Below, piece by piece: positions 43,475 to 55,718 of a stretch of 64,000 nucleotides of DNA. Positions within the stretch are counted from its first letter, which is position 1. Each line of letters begins with the position of its first letter. Made by a program: the position numbers and the translations under genes. The stretch comes from Apiosordaria backusii. Taxonomy: Eukaryota; Ascomycota; Sordariomycetes; Sordariales; Lasiosphaeriaceae. The notes beneath the pieces were generated by a model, which saw nothing but the letters and a program-made list of their open reading frames with translations, had not been told where the DNA came from and searched no databases. The stretch is taken from the NCBI GenBank assembly GCA_030549205.1, contig JAUKTV010000019.1:186001-250000 (forward strand), given 5' to 3'.

Positions 43475-46400
43475 TATTAATAACCGTAATTAACCAATTA
43501 AGTTACTAATATATTTAATTAAGACTAAATACTATTATAGGACCTTATTAATATAACATTAATATACTTTTTATAGCCGCTTCTTACTTTATAGCTATAA
43601 AGGACTATTTAAAAGCTTCTCTTTAGCTTTTAAAGATTCTTTCCTTTTATAAATACTTTACAATTTACTTTCTTCTTAAGGTTAGAATTAACAGAAAATA
43701 ATAAGCTTATTTACTTACTCTTTATATAATAAAGGATCTTTGAACTTTAATTCCTTAATATAAGCTTTATATATATTTTATCCTTAAAGTATATAAATTA
43801 GCCTTTCCGATATCCTTAGACAATTCCTATGCCCTTTAAAAGTTAAATAAAAAGCTTAATCCTAAAAGCTTTTAAGGAAACCAATTACCGGCTCTTCCTT
43901 TATAAAATAAGGAAGAATTCCTTTTTTTTAATATATAATATTTATTTTAATTAAAATCCCCTTTAAAAAAGCTTTTAAAATCTACTACTTTACTTAAAAA
44001 TCTGCCAGTCTCTGACTTCTTTTATATCCAAAACCTTCTTTGGCTTTATTAGCAATTTATAATACTTTTTAAAAAGACAGACCCTCTTTATTTATAAAGG
44101 CTATAAGGACCTTTTAAATCCTCTTTTCCTTACTAACTAAAGGGTTAATAAGAATAGATTAGGCCGATTTTAAAGAAAAGCCTTAGCATTTAAAAGAAAA
44201 GTTAGTAAAAGTAAAATATAAAAAGGTATTAGTAAATAAAAATAAAAATATAAAGGATATAGAAAATAACTTATCTACTTTACTTATAATAATAGCTTTA
44301 AAAGACCTTAAATTAAGCCCTATTACCTTTTTATAAAATACTAAAATACCCTTTTATAGAATATTTACTAATTTACTAACTGGCTTAAACCTTATTAAGA
44401 TCCTTAAGCTTCCTTCTTCTATAAATATAAAAGGTCCTCTCTTTCTTTTAAAAAAGCCTAGTTTACTACCGCTTTTTACCGATAATAACAATATTAAATA
44501 ACCTTTTAAAAATAGCCATTTTTAATATTATAGAATGCTTAATATTACCGTATTTTAAAAGCTTATCTTAACTGACTAGCTTCTATTAAAGGCTATTATA
44601 AGTAATAAATAATAAAGATCTACCCTATATATACTATTAAGCTATTAACTCGATACTATTTACAACGTCCTTACTTAATAGCTATAAAGCTTTACTATCT
44701 AACTATTTAATACTAAATTTTATAATAAATCTTTTTAAAACATTAACTAATAATAGCTTAGCTAAACTACTAATAAAGGTTATTATCCCTTTTATATTAC
44801 TGTTAATTTAACTGATAAGTCGGAAGGATCTAGCTAAATAAGCTTACTTACCTTTAAAAAACAACCTAATTGTCACGGCCCTGGCACGCTCCATTGGTCC
44901 ATGACCTGCTCCGTACTAAGCCTATTTCGGAAGTGGAGCATTTCGGTGTTTATTTTGCTTGTAAGGCCATAGCCCAAGCAATTCCCTTTCTTCTTTTCTT
45001 CTTTAGATTAAAATCCTATAAATTAGCCATTACTTACTTATACCTTACCTTATATAATACACTGCCCTTATATCATTTTAATCTTACCTTCCTTATTTAG
45101 AAAGATATTAAATTCTATTAAAATCGATACGTAAAAAGACAAGGTTAGTATAACCTATAGTTAAATAAAGTCCGATACTATATCTTAATTAAATTGATTA
45201 ATTATAATTAATTTATTAAAATAAGTACTATATCTATAGAACTAACTAAGGCAGCTTAATATACTGATATAGTATATAAGTAGGTTAATTTTAATATAGT
45301 TTTATTTAAATAAAATCTTTTTAAGGAAAATAAAGTAGACCGAAAGTCGGTCCTTTATCGATAGTTTAAAGCCTTTACTATACTTTACCTTACTACTGTT
45401 TATACTGCTATAGTATATAAAGACAATAATTTCAATCTTAATAATAATAAAAATATTATTATAGTTATTAACGTAGGCTAACTTAGCTTTACCGATAAAC
45501 TAATTTAGGCATTCTGCTATTAAGTTATAGACCGACTTCTTTAAAAGCATTTCTTTATTTAAGGGTATATCGAATTATATAATAACTTTATATTTAAAAT
45601 TTATAATATAGTTAAATACTATATCTGTTATTTTAACCTTAAAGGCCTTGGTTTTTCTTATTAGACCCTAAACCTTAAGAACTTTACCCTTACCTTTAAG
45701 GACGTTGTCGATTTTCCTTAATTTAAAAAGATATATAAGACTAATTTTAAAGCCTTATTCTATAAAATAAAGATCCGAACCTTTATAACTATTATTTTTA
45801 ATAAGCAGTTATATAAGCTCTATATTTTAACTACAAAGTTTAATAATAATTAGGACGTTATTTACTACTAAGGCAATCTTCTTTATTAAATTATTTAGGC
45901 TTAAGATAAGCTTATATAAAATACTCCTTATTTTAATAAAAAGCAGTAGACTATAATTACTATTATAATCTTTAAACTTAAGAAGAGTCTTTAGAAGTTT
46001 TAAAAATAGTTTAATAAAGCTAATATTAAGTTAATTTACTTAAAGAATTCGAATGTTTATATTTAAGCTAAGTTAAAAGAATTATAGGCCGACTTTTATA
46101 AGTCTTAAGTTTTATTAAAAGCTTAAAACTATATCTAGGCTAACCTTAATAATATAAGTTCTTTTTATCGATAGCTAAATAAGTATACTATAAAGATCTA
46201 TAAATATAATAATACAATTGTTTAACTTTAAACTACTATCGTTAATATAATAGTTTTTAATCGAATAAATACCTCCGGCCTTTCCGAGCATTTAATTATA
46301 TTTTCTATTAAGGTAAATAAAAGTATAAAGATTAACCCTCCTTTTCTATAGTATACTAAGCCTTTAAAGGATACTATTAAGTTCTATATATAGTATAAAT

Positions 46401-46955
46401 AGATAAAGAATAAAATAGAGGCTAATGCTAATTATTTCTTTAACGATTATATTAAATGCATTTATATTTAAAACTATTTAGCCGGTAATACCATTAATGC
46501 CTTTAAGCTTTACCTTTATAAAAACTATCTTAATTACTTAATAATATATAAAGCTTTGATATAATACCTATATAATAAGTATAACGACCTTAACTATATT
46601 AAGGATATTAAGTATAAGTTTTTAAAGTTAGTTTATAAGTTTAAGGATAATTTTACTAAGTTTAAAAATGACTTTATTTATTTAATTGGCAAGATTTATA
46701 AACTAAAGTCTAATTGGAAATATAAGTTTAAGAAAAAGCTATCTACCTTTTTATAAGTAAGTACTAATTATATATATATAAACCCTATAATTAAATTTAA
46801 TAAGTATATTTATTATTATTTAAAGATAGTTTATAACCTTAATAATGTTAAAAAAGCTAAAGAGGTATATATTAAAGATAAAGAAGGCTCTTTTAACTTC
46901 TTTAATAATAATAGTTATAATTAAAGTTATTATAATAACTGTAAAAACGGTAAAA
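43475..46955. other. AT-rich RIP-like DNA with a gag-like relic
   Basis: AT-saturated with stops in all frames. Around 46300-46955 one plus frame, ignoring stops, reads as a gag-like helical protein (KFKDNFTKFKNDFIYLIGKI) ending in Asn-rich sequence, just before the LTR at 46961. This suggests that an older element was the target of the larger insertion. At 44875-45000 a GC-richer piece starts TGTCACGGCCCTGG, similar to the first bases of the chromovirus LTR; it may be a truncated LTR. Confidence 0.35.
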
Positions 46956-46960
46956 GTATA

Positions 46961-47371
46961 TGTCAGGGGGGGTTCTATACGTTAGAGTGTAAGGCTAAGC
47001 AAGTAGCCTGCACTGTATATACGACGGGTTCATGATAAGAAGACAATAGTGGTTTAATATAGGTATATTATTCTACCTACACTAAACTCTAGCCTTTCTA
47101 GAATCCCAAGTCTACCACGCTACCCTATATACCCTACCGGTAACCTAAGCTCGGCTACCTCCTTTGGAGACCTCTTTTTACTATAGGATCCTATAGTTTG
47201 CTCTAATCTAACTATTAATTGGATGTATATACAGACATTTAGCTATTGCAGCTATATTGTTTATACTACGTTAATAAACCCTAAAAGGTCTATTAATTAC
47301 TAACTATTAAGTACTGCTATTACCAGCTTAAAACCTCTATCCTTTAGGCCTATTTAAATTGCACCCTAATA
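46961..47371 (-). repeat. 3' LTR of the RIP-mutated element
   Basis: It starts TGTCAGGGGGG on the plus strand and ends CCCTAATA, where the other copy has CCCTGACA. It aligns base for base in length (411 bp) with 63473-63883, with many C/T and G/A differences. Confidence 0.88.
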
Positions 47372-50300
47372 GAGCCTCTTTCCTTTTAAGTTCTTATCTT
47401 TAGAAACTATCCTTAAAGCCCTTTGCAATAGTAAGATCAGTAAAAGAGTTAAGTAGTTAAGGAACTACTAGTTAAATAGAAGATATAGAAAGGTCGGCCC
47501 TTTATTATAAGTAAAATAGTAATAAAGTTAGTAAAGAAAGGGGAATAAAAGTTAAGTATATTTTATAATAGGGAGAGACGGCGGTAGTAGGTTGTAAATT
47601 AAGTGCTTTTGTATTATAAATAAGGTAACGGCGATAGATATATAGGATTAAGAAAAATAAAGCTACCGATAGGAAAGGTATTAGATGGTTGTTTCCTTAA
47701 GGAAGGTATAGGGATAGTATAGGCTAAATAATAAAATAGGATAGTATTTAAAGATTGGAAGGTAATAAAGGTAAGTTATAAGCAATATACCTTTATATTG
47801 TAAATAGGACAAAGATAATAGAGTTATAAGGTTAAGTGACTTTATATAATAGTAATAGTCTATTAGTAAATATATTGTAAGTAATTTAAAGAGATATTAT
47901 AAAGTAGGGTATAAGGTAAAAGAGGGGGCTAAAGGGAAAGTTAAATAGGGTAAAAGGAGAGTAAAGAAATAAAAGAGGAAAGTAAATAAACCTCTTTTTA
48001 TTAGTCGCTATTAGATAGCACTTAAGGTACTTATAAGTCGGCTGCCTTTTAAATGCACTTTTTAAAAAATCCCTTTTAATAGTAGGCTTAGTTTCTTTTT
48101 TCCGATACCTATTACTACTATATAGCTATAGCTTATAGTCTGGCCCTAAGTTATTAAGGTTATAAAATAAGTGATTACTTAAAGGCTTAAGCTTTTAACT
48201 TTTAATTCCTAACTATTCTATTATTTCCTTATAACCGCTACTGCCCTACTTTCTTTCCTCCTTTAACCTTTTATACTTTGGTAAATCTTCCCTCTATAGT
48301 TGCTATACTATACCTGCCTTATTAATAATAGCTTTATAACCGTTAATAGCTAATTAGTTAGTAGAATTTTAATCTTATTATTAAGTTCCGGCCTCTTATA
48401 AGGTTTTTCTCTTTATTTTATAAGTCGCTTTATTTATAGGTTATCCTACAGTCGCTAATCTAATGTCTTTTTAAAATACAAATAAGCCTTTCCTTTTCTT
48501 TATAGGTATCTATACTTACCTTTAGTATTTTATTAAATAGATAGCTAATCCTATATTTATAATAATTCTCCTTTCGAACTTATAAGTAAATACTATAGTA
48601 AAACTAAGCTATATATATTAAAAATATAACCTAATTATCTACTAATAGCACTAATACTATATCTACTATAGTTACCTTTCCTCCAGTTATTAACACTGTT
48701 ACTACCGCCGCTAGTACCTTTAAAAGTAACCTCTTTAGAAATAATAATAAAAAAGGTCCTTTAGCCTTTTCTTTTTTTTATAAATACTGCTATATAGTAA
48801 GTACTCTTTACTTATCCTTATAGTATATACATTTTAACTATAACTTATAAAAAGATAACGACGATAATAACGATAATGACAATAATGACAATAATAATAA
48901 TAATCTTCTCTTTACTTTTATACTATAAGCCCTATTATCCCTATATCGTAAACACTATACTAATCTATAGTTAGTTACGTTTATTGTATCCTCTATATAA
49001 AGAAAGAGATAAAATACCTCTATTAGCTTTAAGTTAATAAAAAAGGTAAGATCGTTACCTTCCTATTATAAATACCGTACTAATTAATAGAATAGGATAT
49101 TGCTATATAGATTATACTATAAAGAAGAAGCCTTACAATCCTATAAGCCTACCTTTCTTTAAAAAAGAGTATAGTTTCTATAGAATATAAACATCTTAAT
49201 AAAGTATACTAGATTTCTTAAGTATTTTAATAAGCTATATTCTACTTAATGGCGGTTAAGGATAAACTCCTTAACCCTTAGTATTATAACGATATAAGAA
49301 AAAAAACAAAAAACTTTGCCTTTCTATTATATTTAGTTCGACTATACTAACTTTATAAAATAGAATTTAAACTTATTAAAAGACTTCTACTTCTATAAAG
49401 CCGCCGCCATTTGCTTTTATTAAAAAACTAAAAGCCACTTCCTTACCGGCATTATAACTGTAAAGCGGTAACGCCTTTAAGGTATTGCTAAAGCCTAAGT
49501 TTAGACTTAATATACCCTTTACTATATAAAAGGAACCTTAACTACTGCCGCTTCTCCTTTATTTACTTTTACTATCCTTATCGCTGCCCCTATCGTTTTA
49601 ATTATCGCTATCGCCCCTACCCTAAATATAACCTCTGCCTACTTTACCGACATTATAGCCTCTTACTTTAAAAATATAAAGCAGATACTTTAAAATCTTA
49701 CTATCTTCTTTATTACCGAGTATGCCAAGAATATATAGCTAAGGTATACTATTATTACTTAAAGTAAAACCTTAAAGAGAATCCTCTATTATACTAACCA
49801 TTTTAAACTTATATAACTTAACTTCCTTATACTTAGTATAGCCTTCTTCCTTACTTACTCTATAAGTACACTCTACTTATAACCGTCGTATACTTTTAAT
49901 ATATTCTAAGGAGTTAATTTTTAAAAAGAAGTCTCCTTTTTAAATGTTAATGTTTTAATAGCGTACTAAGGTTATATCCTTAGCGCTAGTCTTTTAGATC
50001 CTAACCCCTTAGGACAGTATAGTTTTGCCCTATATAATAGCCGTACTGTCTATACTACTTTTATATACCCTACTACCGTTTTCTTTTAAAGGTCCTTTAC
50101 TACTGCCCCTTCCCTTTATAGGAATTAAGAAAAGCATTGCTTTTTTATAAGTCTATCGTTTCTATTATATAAAAACATTACTAACTACCTATAAGATTTC
50201 GCTCTTTCCTTTTTTCCTCCTTCTTTACCTTAAAAGGTTAGCTTAAAGGCTAAAACTATAGTATTAAGCTTAATAGTATTATTATTTACTACTACGCTGC

Positions 50301-50449
50301 CCCCTTCTTTCTATTTTCTTTATTATTTTTATAGGAATAGTTTTTCTTCTATACCTTTACTATACAAACGCTACAGCCCTATCCGCTTTTCTATTTTAAC
50401 GCTAATACTTACTCTAATCTCCTCTTTCTTTTAATAATCTTTATATAAA
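47372..50449. other. 3' internal region of the RIP-mutated element
   Basis: About 3 kb lie between the relic chromodomain and the 3' LTR, unusually long for a chromovirus 3' region. Plus-strand frames around 49400-50400 give longer readable stretches than chance would suggest (for example TLNITSAYFTDIIASYF), antisense to pol. By analogy with the young element this may be a decayed antisense ORF. No domain is recognised. Confidence 0.3.
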
Positions 50450-53400
50450 AACACTTTATACCGATCTACTAAATTCCTATTAAAATTTTCCTAAAGCTTT
50501 TACAAATTGTCCTTTTCAGAGAATTCTAGCTACTTTACCAGGTATTAACAGCTTTTAAAAAGGCCTTAATACCCTATAATACTTTCTACTTTATAGCTTT
50601 AAAGTTAAAGTTCGATATTTACAGCTTCTTACTACTAAGCGGCAGTTACTTAGTCCCTTATAAATAGTTCTAAAGTAAAGATAAAAAAGACATCGTAAAT
50701 ATAGAATCGTCTAGAAAGATCTAACTAATAGGCCATTTTCCAATCCTCTATAACCTTAAGTACCTAAAAGGGCCTAATAAACTTATTAAAAAGCTTCCAA
50801 CTAAAGCGTCGCTAATTAAGGTTCTTAGTTAACAATATAACCTAGTCTTACTTTTTAAAATACTAGTCCTTCCTCTTCTTATTATAGTACTTAGTATATA
50901 ACTGGTTAATATACTCTAGCATCTTTACTACCTAATTACAGTATTGTACTATATTATTAAAGCAGTTATTTATAATAGGAACGTCGCTTTTAACCAGTAT
51001 AGCTAGGTCGCTAGGCTATTTAGGATAGTATCTATATAAAAGATAAGCTAGGCTATTATAAGTAGCAAAGTGCTAGAAGGTATTATAAGTGTTTTCCGCT
51101 AAAGAAAGGTAATTGGCCTAATTAGACTGATCGTAAAAGCAATATATATATAGATAGTACTTTAGGATCTGGTTTTACCGTTTAGTCTAGCTATCAGTTT
51201 ATAAATAGTATATGGTACTTAAGCGATAGAAGACCAACAGGTACTTACAAAGGCAGGCTTAGAAATTGCTAATAAATAACAAGCCTCTATTTAAAGTAAT
51301 ATACTCTAAAAGACTATAGAGATAGTAAATATAGTCTAAGAATAGGTCTATAAAGCCTAAAGCCATAAGCTTACTAATAGTAGCAATATAAAGAGCGAAC
51401 TTAGTAAACTTATCTACTATTATTAAGATAGTATTATATAGCTGGTTATTCTTTCAGTTAATTAAAGTAGGCAATTTAATAATAAAGTCTACTATAATAT
51501 ATTCTTAAGGTCAGGATAGGATAGAAAGCAACGATAGTAACCTATAAAGGCAATGCAAACAAAGCTTAGTCCTTTAATAAAGGATATAGAGTTTAATAAA
51601 GGCCTTAATATCTTTACTTATAGCCGGCCAATAGAAATAACACTTTAAGGCCTCTTCTATCTTTTTACCTCTATAGTAACTTATAGTCTGGTCGTTATAG
51701 TAACATTAGAGTATTACTTACTATATATATACTAATATATAGATCTTACCAATATACTAAAGAAGGCCTTATTTATCCTTTACCTAATAGTAGTTAAAGT
51801 TATTAATAAGCTTTTGTATTTTAAGGTCGGCCTACTATTTCTAAAGTAACCAATTGTCTATATCCTTAATTAACTCTTTTATTATAAAAATAGCCTATAC
51901 TGCCTTTACAATTAGTTAGTTTATAGAAGGCTTTTTATTATTAGAACTATCTAAATAGTCCCTCTTTAGATTACTAATATAAAAAGGTATAGCGTCTTCT
52001 AATTACAATCTCTTTATAGCCGCTCTGGCAGTACTTCCTTTATATACCTTAAATATACTCCTAATCTCTAATTCGATAACTATTCTTTAATATTATATAA
52101 ATATTTACTAATATAAAATAGGTTATCTTTTTTTAAAAGGTTATTAATCTTAATAGGTTATCTTTCTTTAAAGGGTTATTAATCCTAATAGGTTATCTCT
52201 CCTTAAAAGGTTAGTAATCTTAATTATAAAGGTCATCTTTTCTTAAAAGATTATTAGTCCTATAATCTTTTCCTATAAAGGGTTAACAATAGTATAGCCA
52301 AAACTCCTCTACTAGTAGTTAGCCCTCTATAGCCTAACTATATCCTAAATATAAACGCAAATACTATAGTAATCCTTCGCTAATAGAACGCCTCTACTAG
52401 TAATACAATATTATTAAGGATAGGAAGGTAAGGAAGGAGAAGTATAAAAAGAAAGAGAGATTAAAGTATACTCTTTACTTATAAGATCTTTACAGTTAAC
52501 TATAAGGTCCTTTTTTAAGACCAAATACCTATTTTAACTATAATTAAAAAAGGACTTATCTACTATTAGTAGAGGCCTCTTTTTTAGGACCTTTATATAA
52601 TAGGATAGTATATAGAAAATAGATAGGCTTAGGCTCTTTTTTAAGTATAATAGCTAGGACTTTAAAAGGTTAATTAACAGATTTGTTTTAAAAACGGTAT
52701 ATAAATCCAATATATAATTAGACTTATAGGATAGGCTATTTATAAGATTTTAAGTCTCTAAACAGTACTAGATTACAAAATTAAAAGCTACTAGATCGTT
52801 ACTTTACCTTAATTAATAGAAACTTAACTTACATTTAGTCTTTAAGTACTTTAAATTTAAGTAATTAGTAAGTATAGTAATAGGAATAGGCATATATAAT
52901 AGATATTGCCTTTAAACTTAAAATGCATCGATTAGGGCTAATAACTTTTAATTTTTAATATTATACTAGGTTTCTATAGGTATTAGTTTATATAAGTAAA
53001 AGGCTATAAAGTACTAGCGGTCTTTTTACTTTTAAGAGAGTACCGTCTTAATAGTAAAGATTAAAGCGTTAGTTTTTAGATAGATTAGTAAAATAGGATT
53101 AAAGTATTGTAAAATCGGTACCTTTTAAAACTATTATAATAACTATATAAATATAGTATATATACAGTTCAAAAATATAAAAGGCAATATACCCCCTTTC
53201 TTAAGTAGGTTAGTTATAAATACAGTAATTTTCAAATAATTCTATATAAAGCAGCGATAGAACCTTATAAATCTTAAAAAAACCTATAGGTCCTTAATGC
53301 TTTAAAGGACAGGCTATTTAATAATAGACTAAATATAGCTTAACTCTATATTAATCCCCTTAAATAAGATTACATATCCTAAAAAGGATACTTCGATAAT

Positions 53401-54010
53401 ACTGAACTTACACTTTTTAAAGTTAGTATAGAAATCCTACTTATATAACCACTAAAGTATATTACATATATATATTATATACTAATCAGGGTTATCACTA
53501 AAAATCAAGATATTATCTAAATATACAATATAAACTATATCTATAAAGCCAATTAGAGCTTAGTTAATATATATTTAAAAGGTTGTAAACATATTAGTAA
53601 GCCTAAACGGCATTACTTTCTATTTATAGTAACTATAATAGATCTAGAAGGCCGTTTTTTATTTATCTTCTTTATAAATTCACATCCGGTAGTAAGCATC
53701 TTTTAGGTCGATCTTAACATATATTTTAACTATAAAAAGCCAGTCAAGGATCTCTCCGATTAAAGATAAAAGGGCTTAGTTCTTAAAGATAATCTTATTT
53801 AGCATTCAGTAATCGATATAAAAGTGCATTAAGCTGTCCTTTTTAAATATAAAGAAAATAAAGGCGCCGGCCGGACTAGTTAATAGTTAGATCTATCCTT
53901 TTTACTTAATAGTAATAAACTACTTTTATAAGGTCTTTAGTTCGGTCTTCTTTAAAGGGTAAATAGGCCTTTAAAGAGGCATTATCTCTAACATTAATTC
54001 AATCCTATAT
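50450..54010 (-). pseudogene. RIP-mutated pol: RT, RNase H, integrase, chromodomain
   Basis: Read on the minus strand with stops ignored, domains appear in chromovirus order. RT at about 54010-53190: KIYVKIDLKDAYYRM, KVMPFRLTN, and YLDN at 53512-53523 where YLDD is expected. RNase H at about 53130-52700. Integrase core at about 51560-51040: IIVDKFTKFALYI, YITLNRGLLFISNF and NQILKYYL. Chromodomain at about 50720-50450: YLVK, LEFSEKDN and ENFNRNLVDRYK. The active-site Asp-to-Asn and numerous TAG/TAA in place of Gln or Trp codons are transition changes of the RIP type. Non-functional. Confidence 0.85.
52117..52262. repeat. Tandem repeat of a ~36-bp unit
   Basis: About four imperfect units of the form AATAGGTTATCTTTCTTTAA + AGGGTTATTAATCCT follow one another in the AT-rich relic, between the relic RNase H and integrase regions. 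Confidence 0.7.
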
Positions 54011-55234
54011 TCTAACGTTAAATAGAGCAATAGCAGAAAGTCCTAGTTAATAGTAAAAATATCAAAGAAGTCGTAATATTTAGAAAAAACAGCGGCAAAC
54101 TTATCGGGATTATTATTAAAGGCAGTATTTAAAAGTTATAGAGGTTTAAAAGGCTCTTTACCCTTTATTTAAAGGCAAATATAAGCTATAAAAGAACCAG
54201 TAAGTAAATAAAGTTCTTCTTTCCTAACTAGACATATACTACCGGCTATATCGGGATAAGCCTATATCTGTACCCTCTATTGGATTTACAGTTCTACTAG
54301 GTCTAATTAAAGAAGCTTAAAAACCACTTAAAGAAGTGTAATATCGGCAATTATAAAGTATATAAGCTGCTTTTATATTATATCTTTAAAATCGGTAACT
54401 TATATTAAAAAAAAGTATAACTTAAATACTTATATAGCTTTACTATTAACTCTAATAATATTAGAAACTTCCTATAATTTAAAAAACTAAAAGGTAGAGA
54501 TAATAAGCTTATAGTTAATTAAATTAAGTTTTAACTTAAAGTTTAAAAAGGCCTTAATTAACTTCTATAAACTATTTAAATATAACTAAACTGTAATTTC
54601 TAAATATAATAGAATATACCTAACGTATCTTTAACTAACCGTTACCGCTTAACTATTAGTATTAATGCCGCTTATACTTTTTAAAGGCTTTATATTTATA
54701 TTTATAGTAATAAATATAGAAAAAGTAAAAACTTAAGGTTAATTAAACTGGCATTTTCCAAACAAGTAATTACAGTTATAATAAAGGGAGTAGATAGCCT
54801 AAAGGTAGATAATAGTATAGTAGCCCTTTTACTTATAAAAGTAGTACTAGACTTCTTTTAAAGGAAGATAGGGGAATATAAAATTATAAGTAAAAAGCTA
54901 AAGAATAGTAATACTAAAAGCAAAATTAAGGTAAAAGCGTTAAATATAACTAAGCTAATTATAATAGTAATAGCAGTAGTTTTAAAGTAAGGGCGTATTA
55001 TACCTAAAGCACTTACTTAAAGGAAAAAGGGTTAGTAATTTAACCTTCTTTAATTTTAAATTATAATTTAAAAATCCTACCTTTTATTGACTATCTTTAA
55101 TATACTTAGCTTAACTTATTAGCTTTATAAAGTCTCGAAAGGTCTAAGCATTAGCTAAGGCAATACGAATTTCCTAATAAAGCTTAAAAATAAAGGAGGC
55201 AATATACTATTTAAAAGATAGAAGGTAATTTAAA

Positions 55235-55661
55235 TGTCACAACCCTGGGATATGGACGAGAATAACGATTGGTTGTGGAACCACGGAAAGTAAGGACCAA
55301 TCAGGAATACATCTCAGAGAGCCAATCACGGTAAGGAACGGTTGATCAGTGCGCTCAGGACGCTGAGCAGACTGAGTAGGATGCTCAGTCTGCTCGGAGC
55401 ACTGAGCAGACCAAGCACGGTGATCAGTGTGCTCAGGGCACTGAGCAAGGGGAGCACGACTAGAAAAGAGTCTATATATACGGAGGAACTAGATAGCTCG
55501 TAGATAGTTCCGCAGTATGCAATCACAGCTTGTATTCACGGTACCTTGTGTTTACATTGAGACATCTTGTTGTGCACTGTTTAGCTGCACCGAACCAATT
55601 GTCAGAAGTTGCCTTTCAACCGAGTATCCCTTTCAGAGGTTCTGATCAGGGGTTCGTCACA
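55235..55661 (+). repeat. 5' LTR
   Basis: It starts TGTCACAACCC and ends TTCGTCACA. U3 is full of CTGAGC/GCTCAG words, including a perfect 12-bp hairpin (GAGCAGACTGAG at 55365-55376, its complement at 55384-55395). A TATATATA box lies at 55473-55480. The part after it is shared with the solo LTR. Confidence 0.96.
55473..55480 (+). promoter_or_regulatory. TATA box of the LTR promoter
   Basis: TATATATA after a U3-like region; the same word is at 62380-62387 in the 3' LTR and is conserved in the solo LTR. Transcription should begin 25-40 bp downstream, which places the mRNA start near the AGTATGCAA at 55514-55522. Confidence 0.7.
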
Positions 55662-55663
55662 CG

Positions 55664-55672
55664 TTGCATACT
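55664..55672 (+). other. Putative self-priming primer-binding site
   Basis: TTGCATACT begins two bases after the 5' LTR. It is the exact reverse complement of AGTATGCAA at 55514-55522, close to the predicted mRNA 5' end. It does not start with TGG as tRNA-primed sites usually do. In Tf1 and related chromoviruses the mRNA 5' end folds back on the PBS and is cleaved to serve as primer; the same mechanism is inferred here. Confidence 0.6.
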
Positions 55673-55718
55673 CACTTCAACTCTGTCACGGATAAGTTGA
55701 AGGCACCAAGCCAGCGCC

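Noticed and set aside
55662..55680. tRNA-type primer-binding site after the 5' LTR
   Set aside because: The sequence does not begin with TGG and resembles no tRNA 3' end I know; complementarity to the element's own mRNA fits better.
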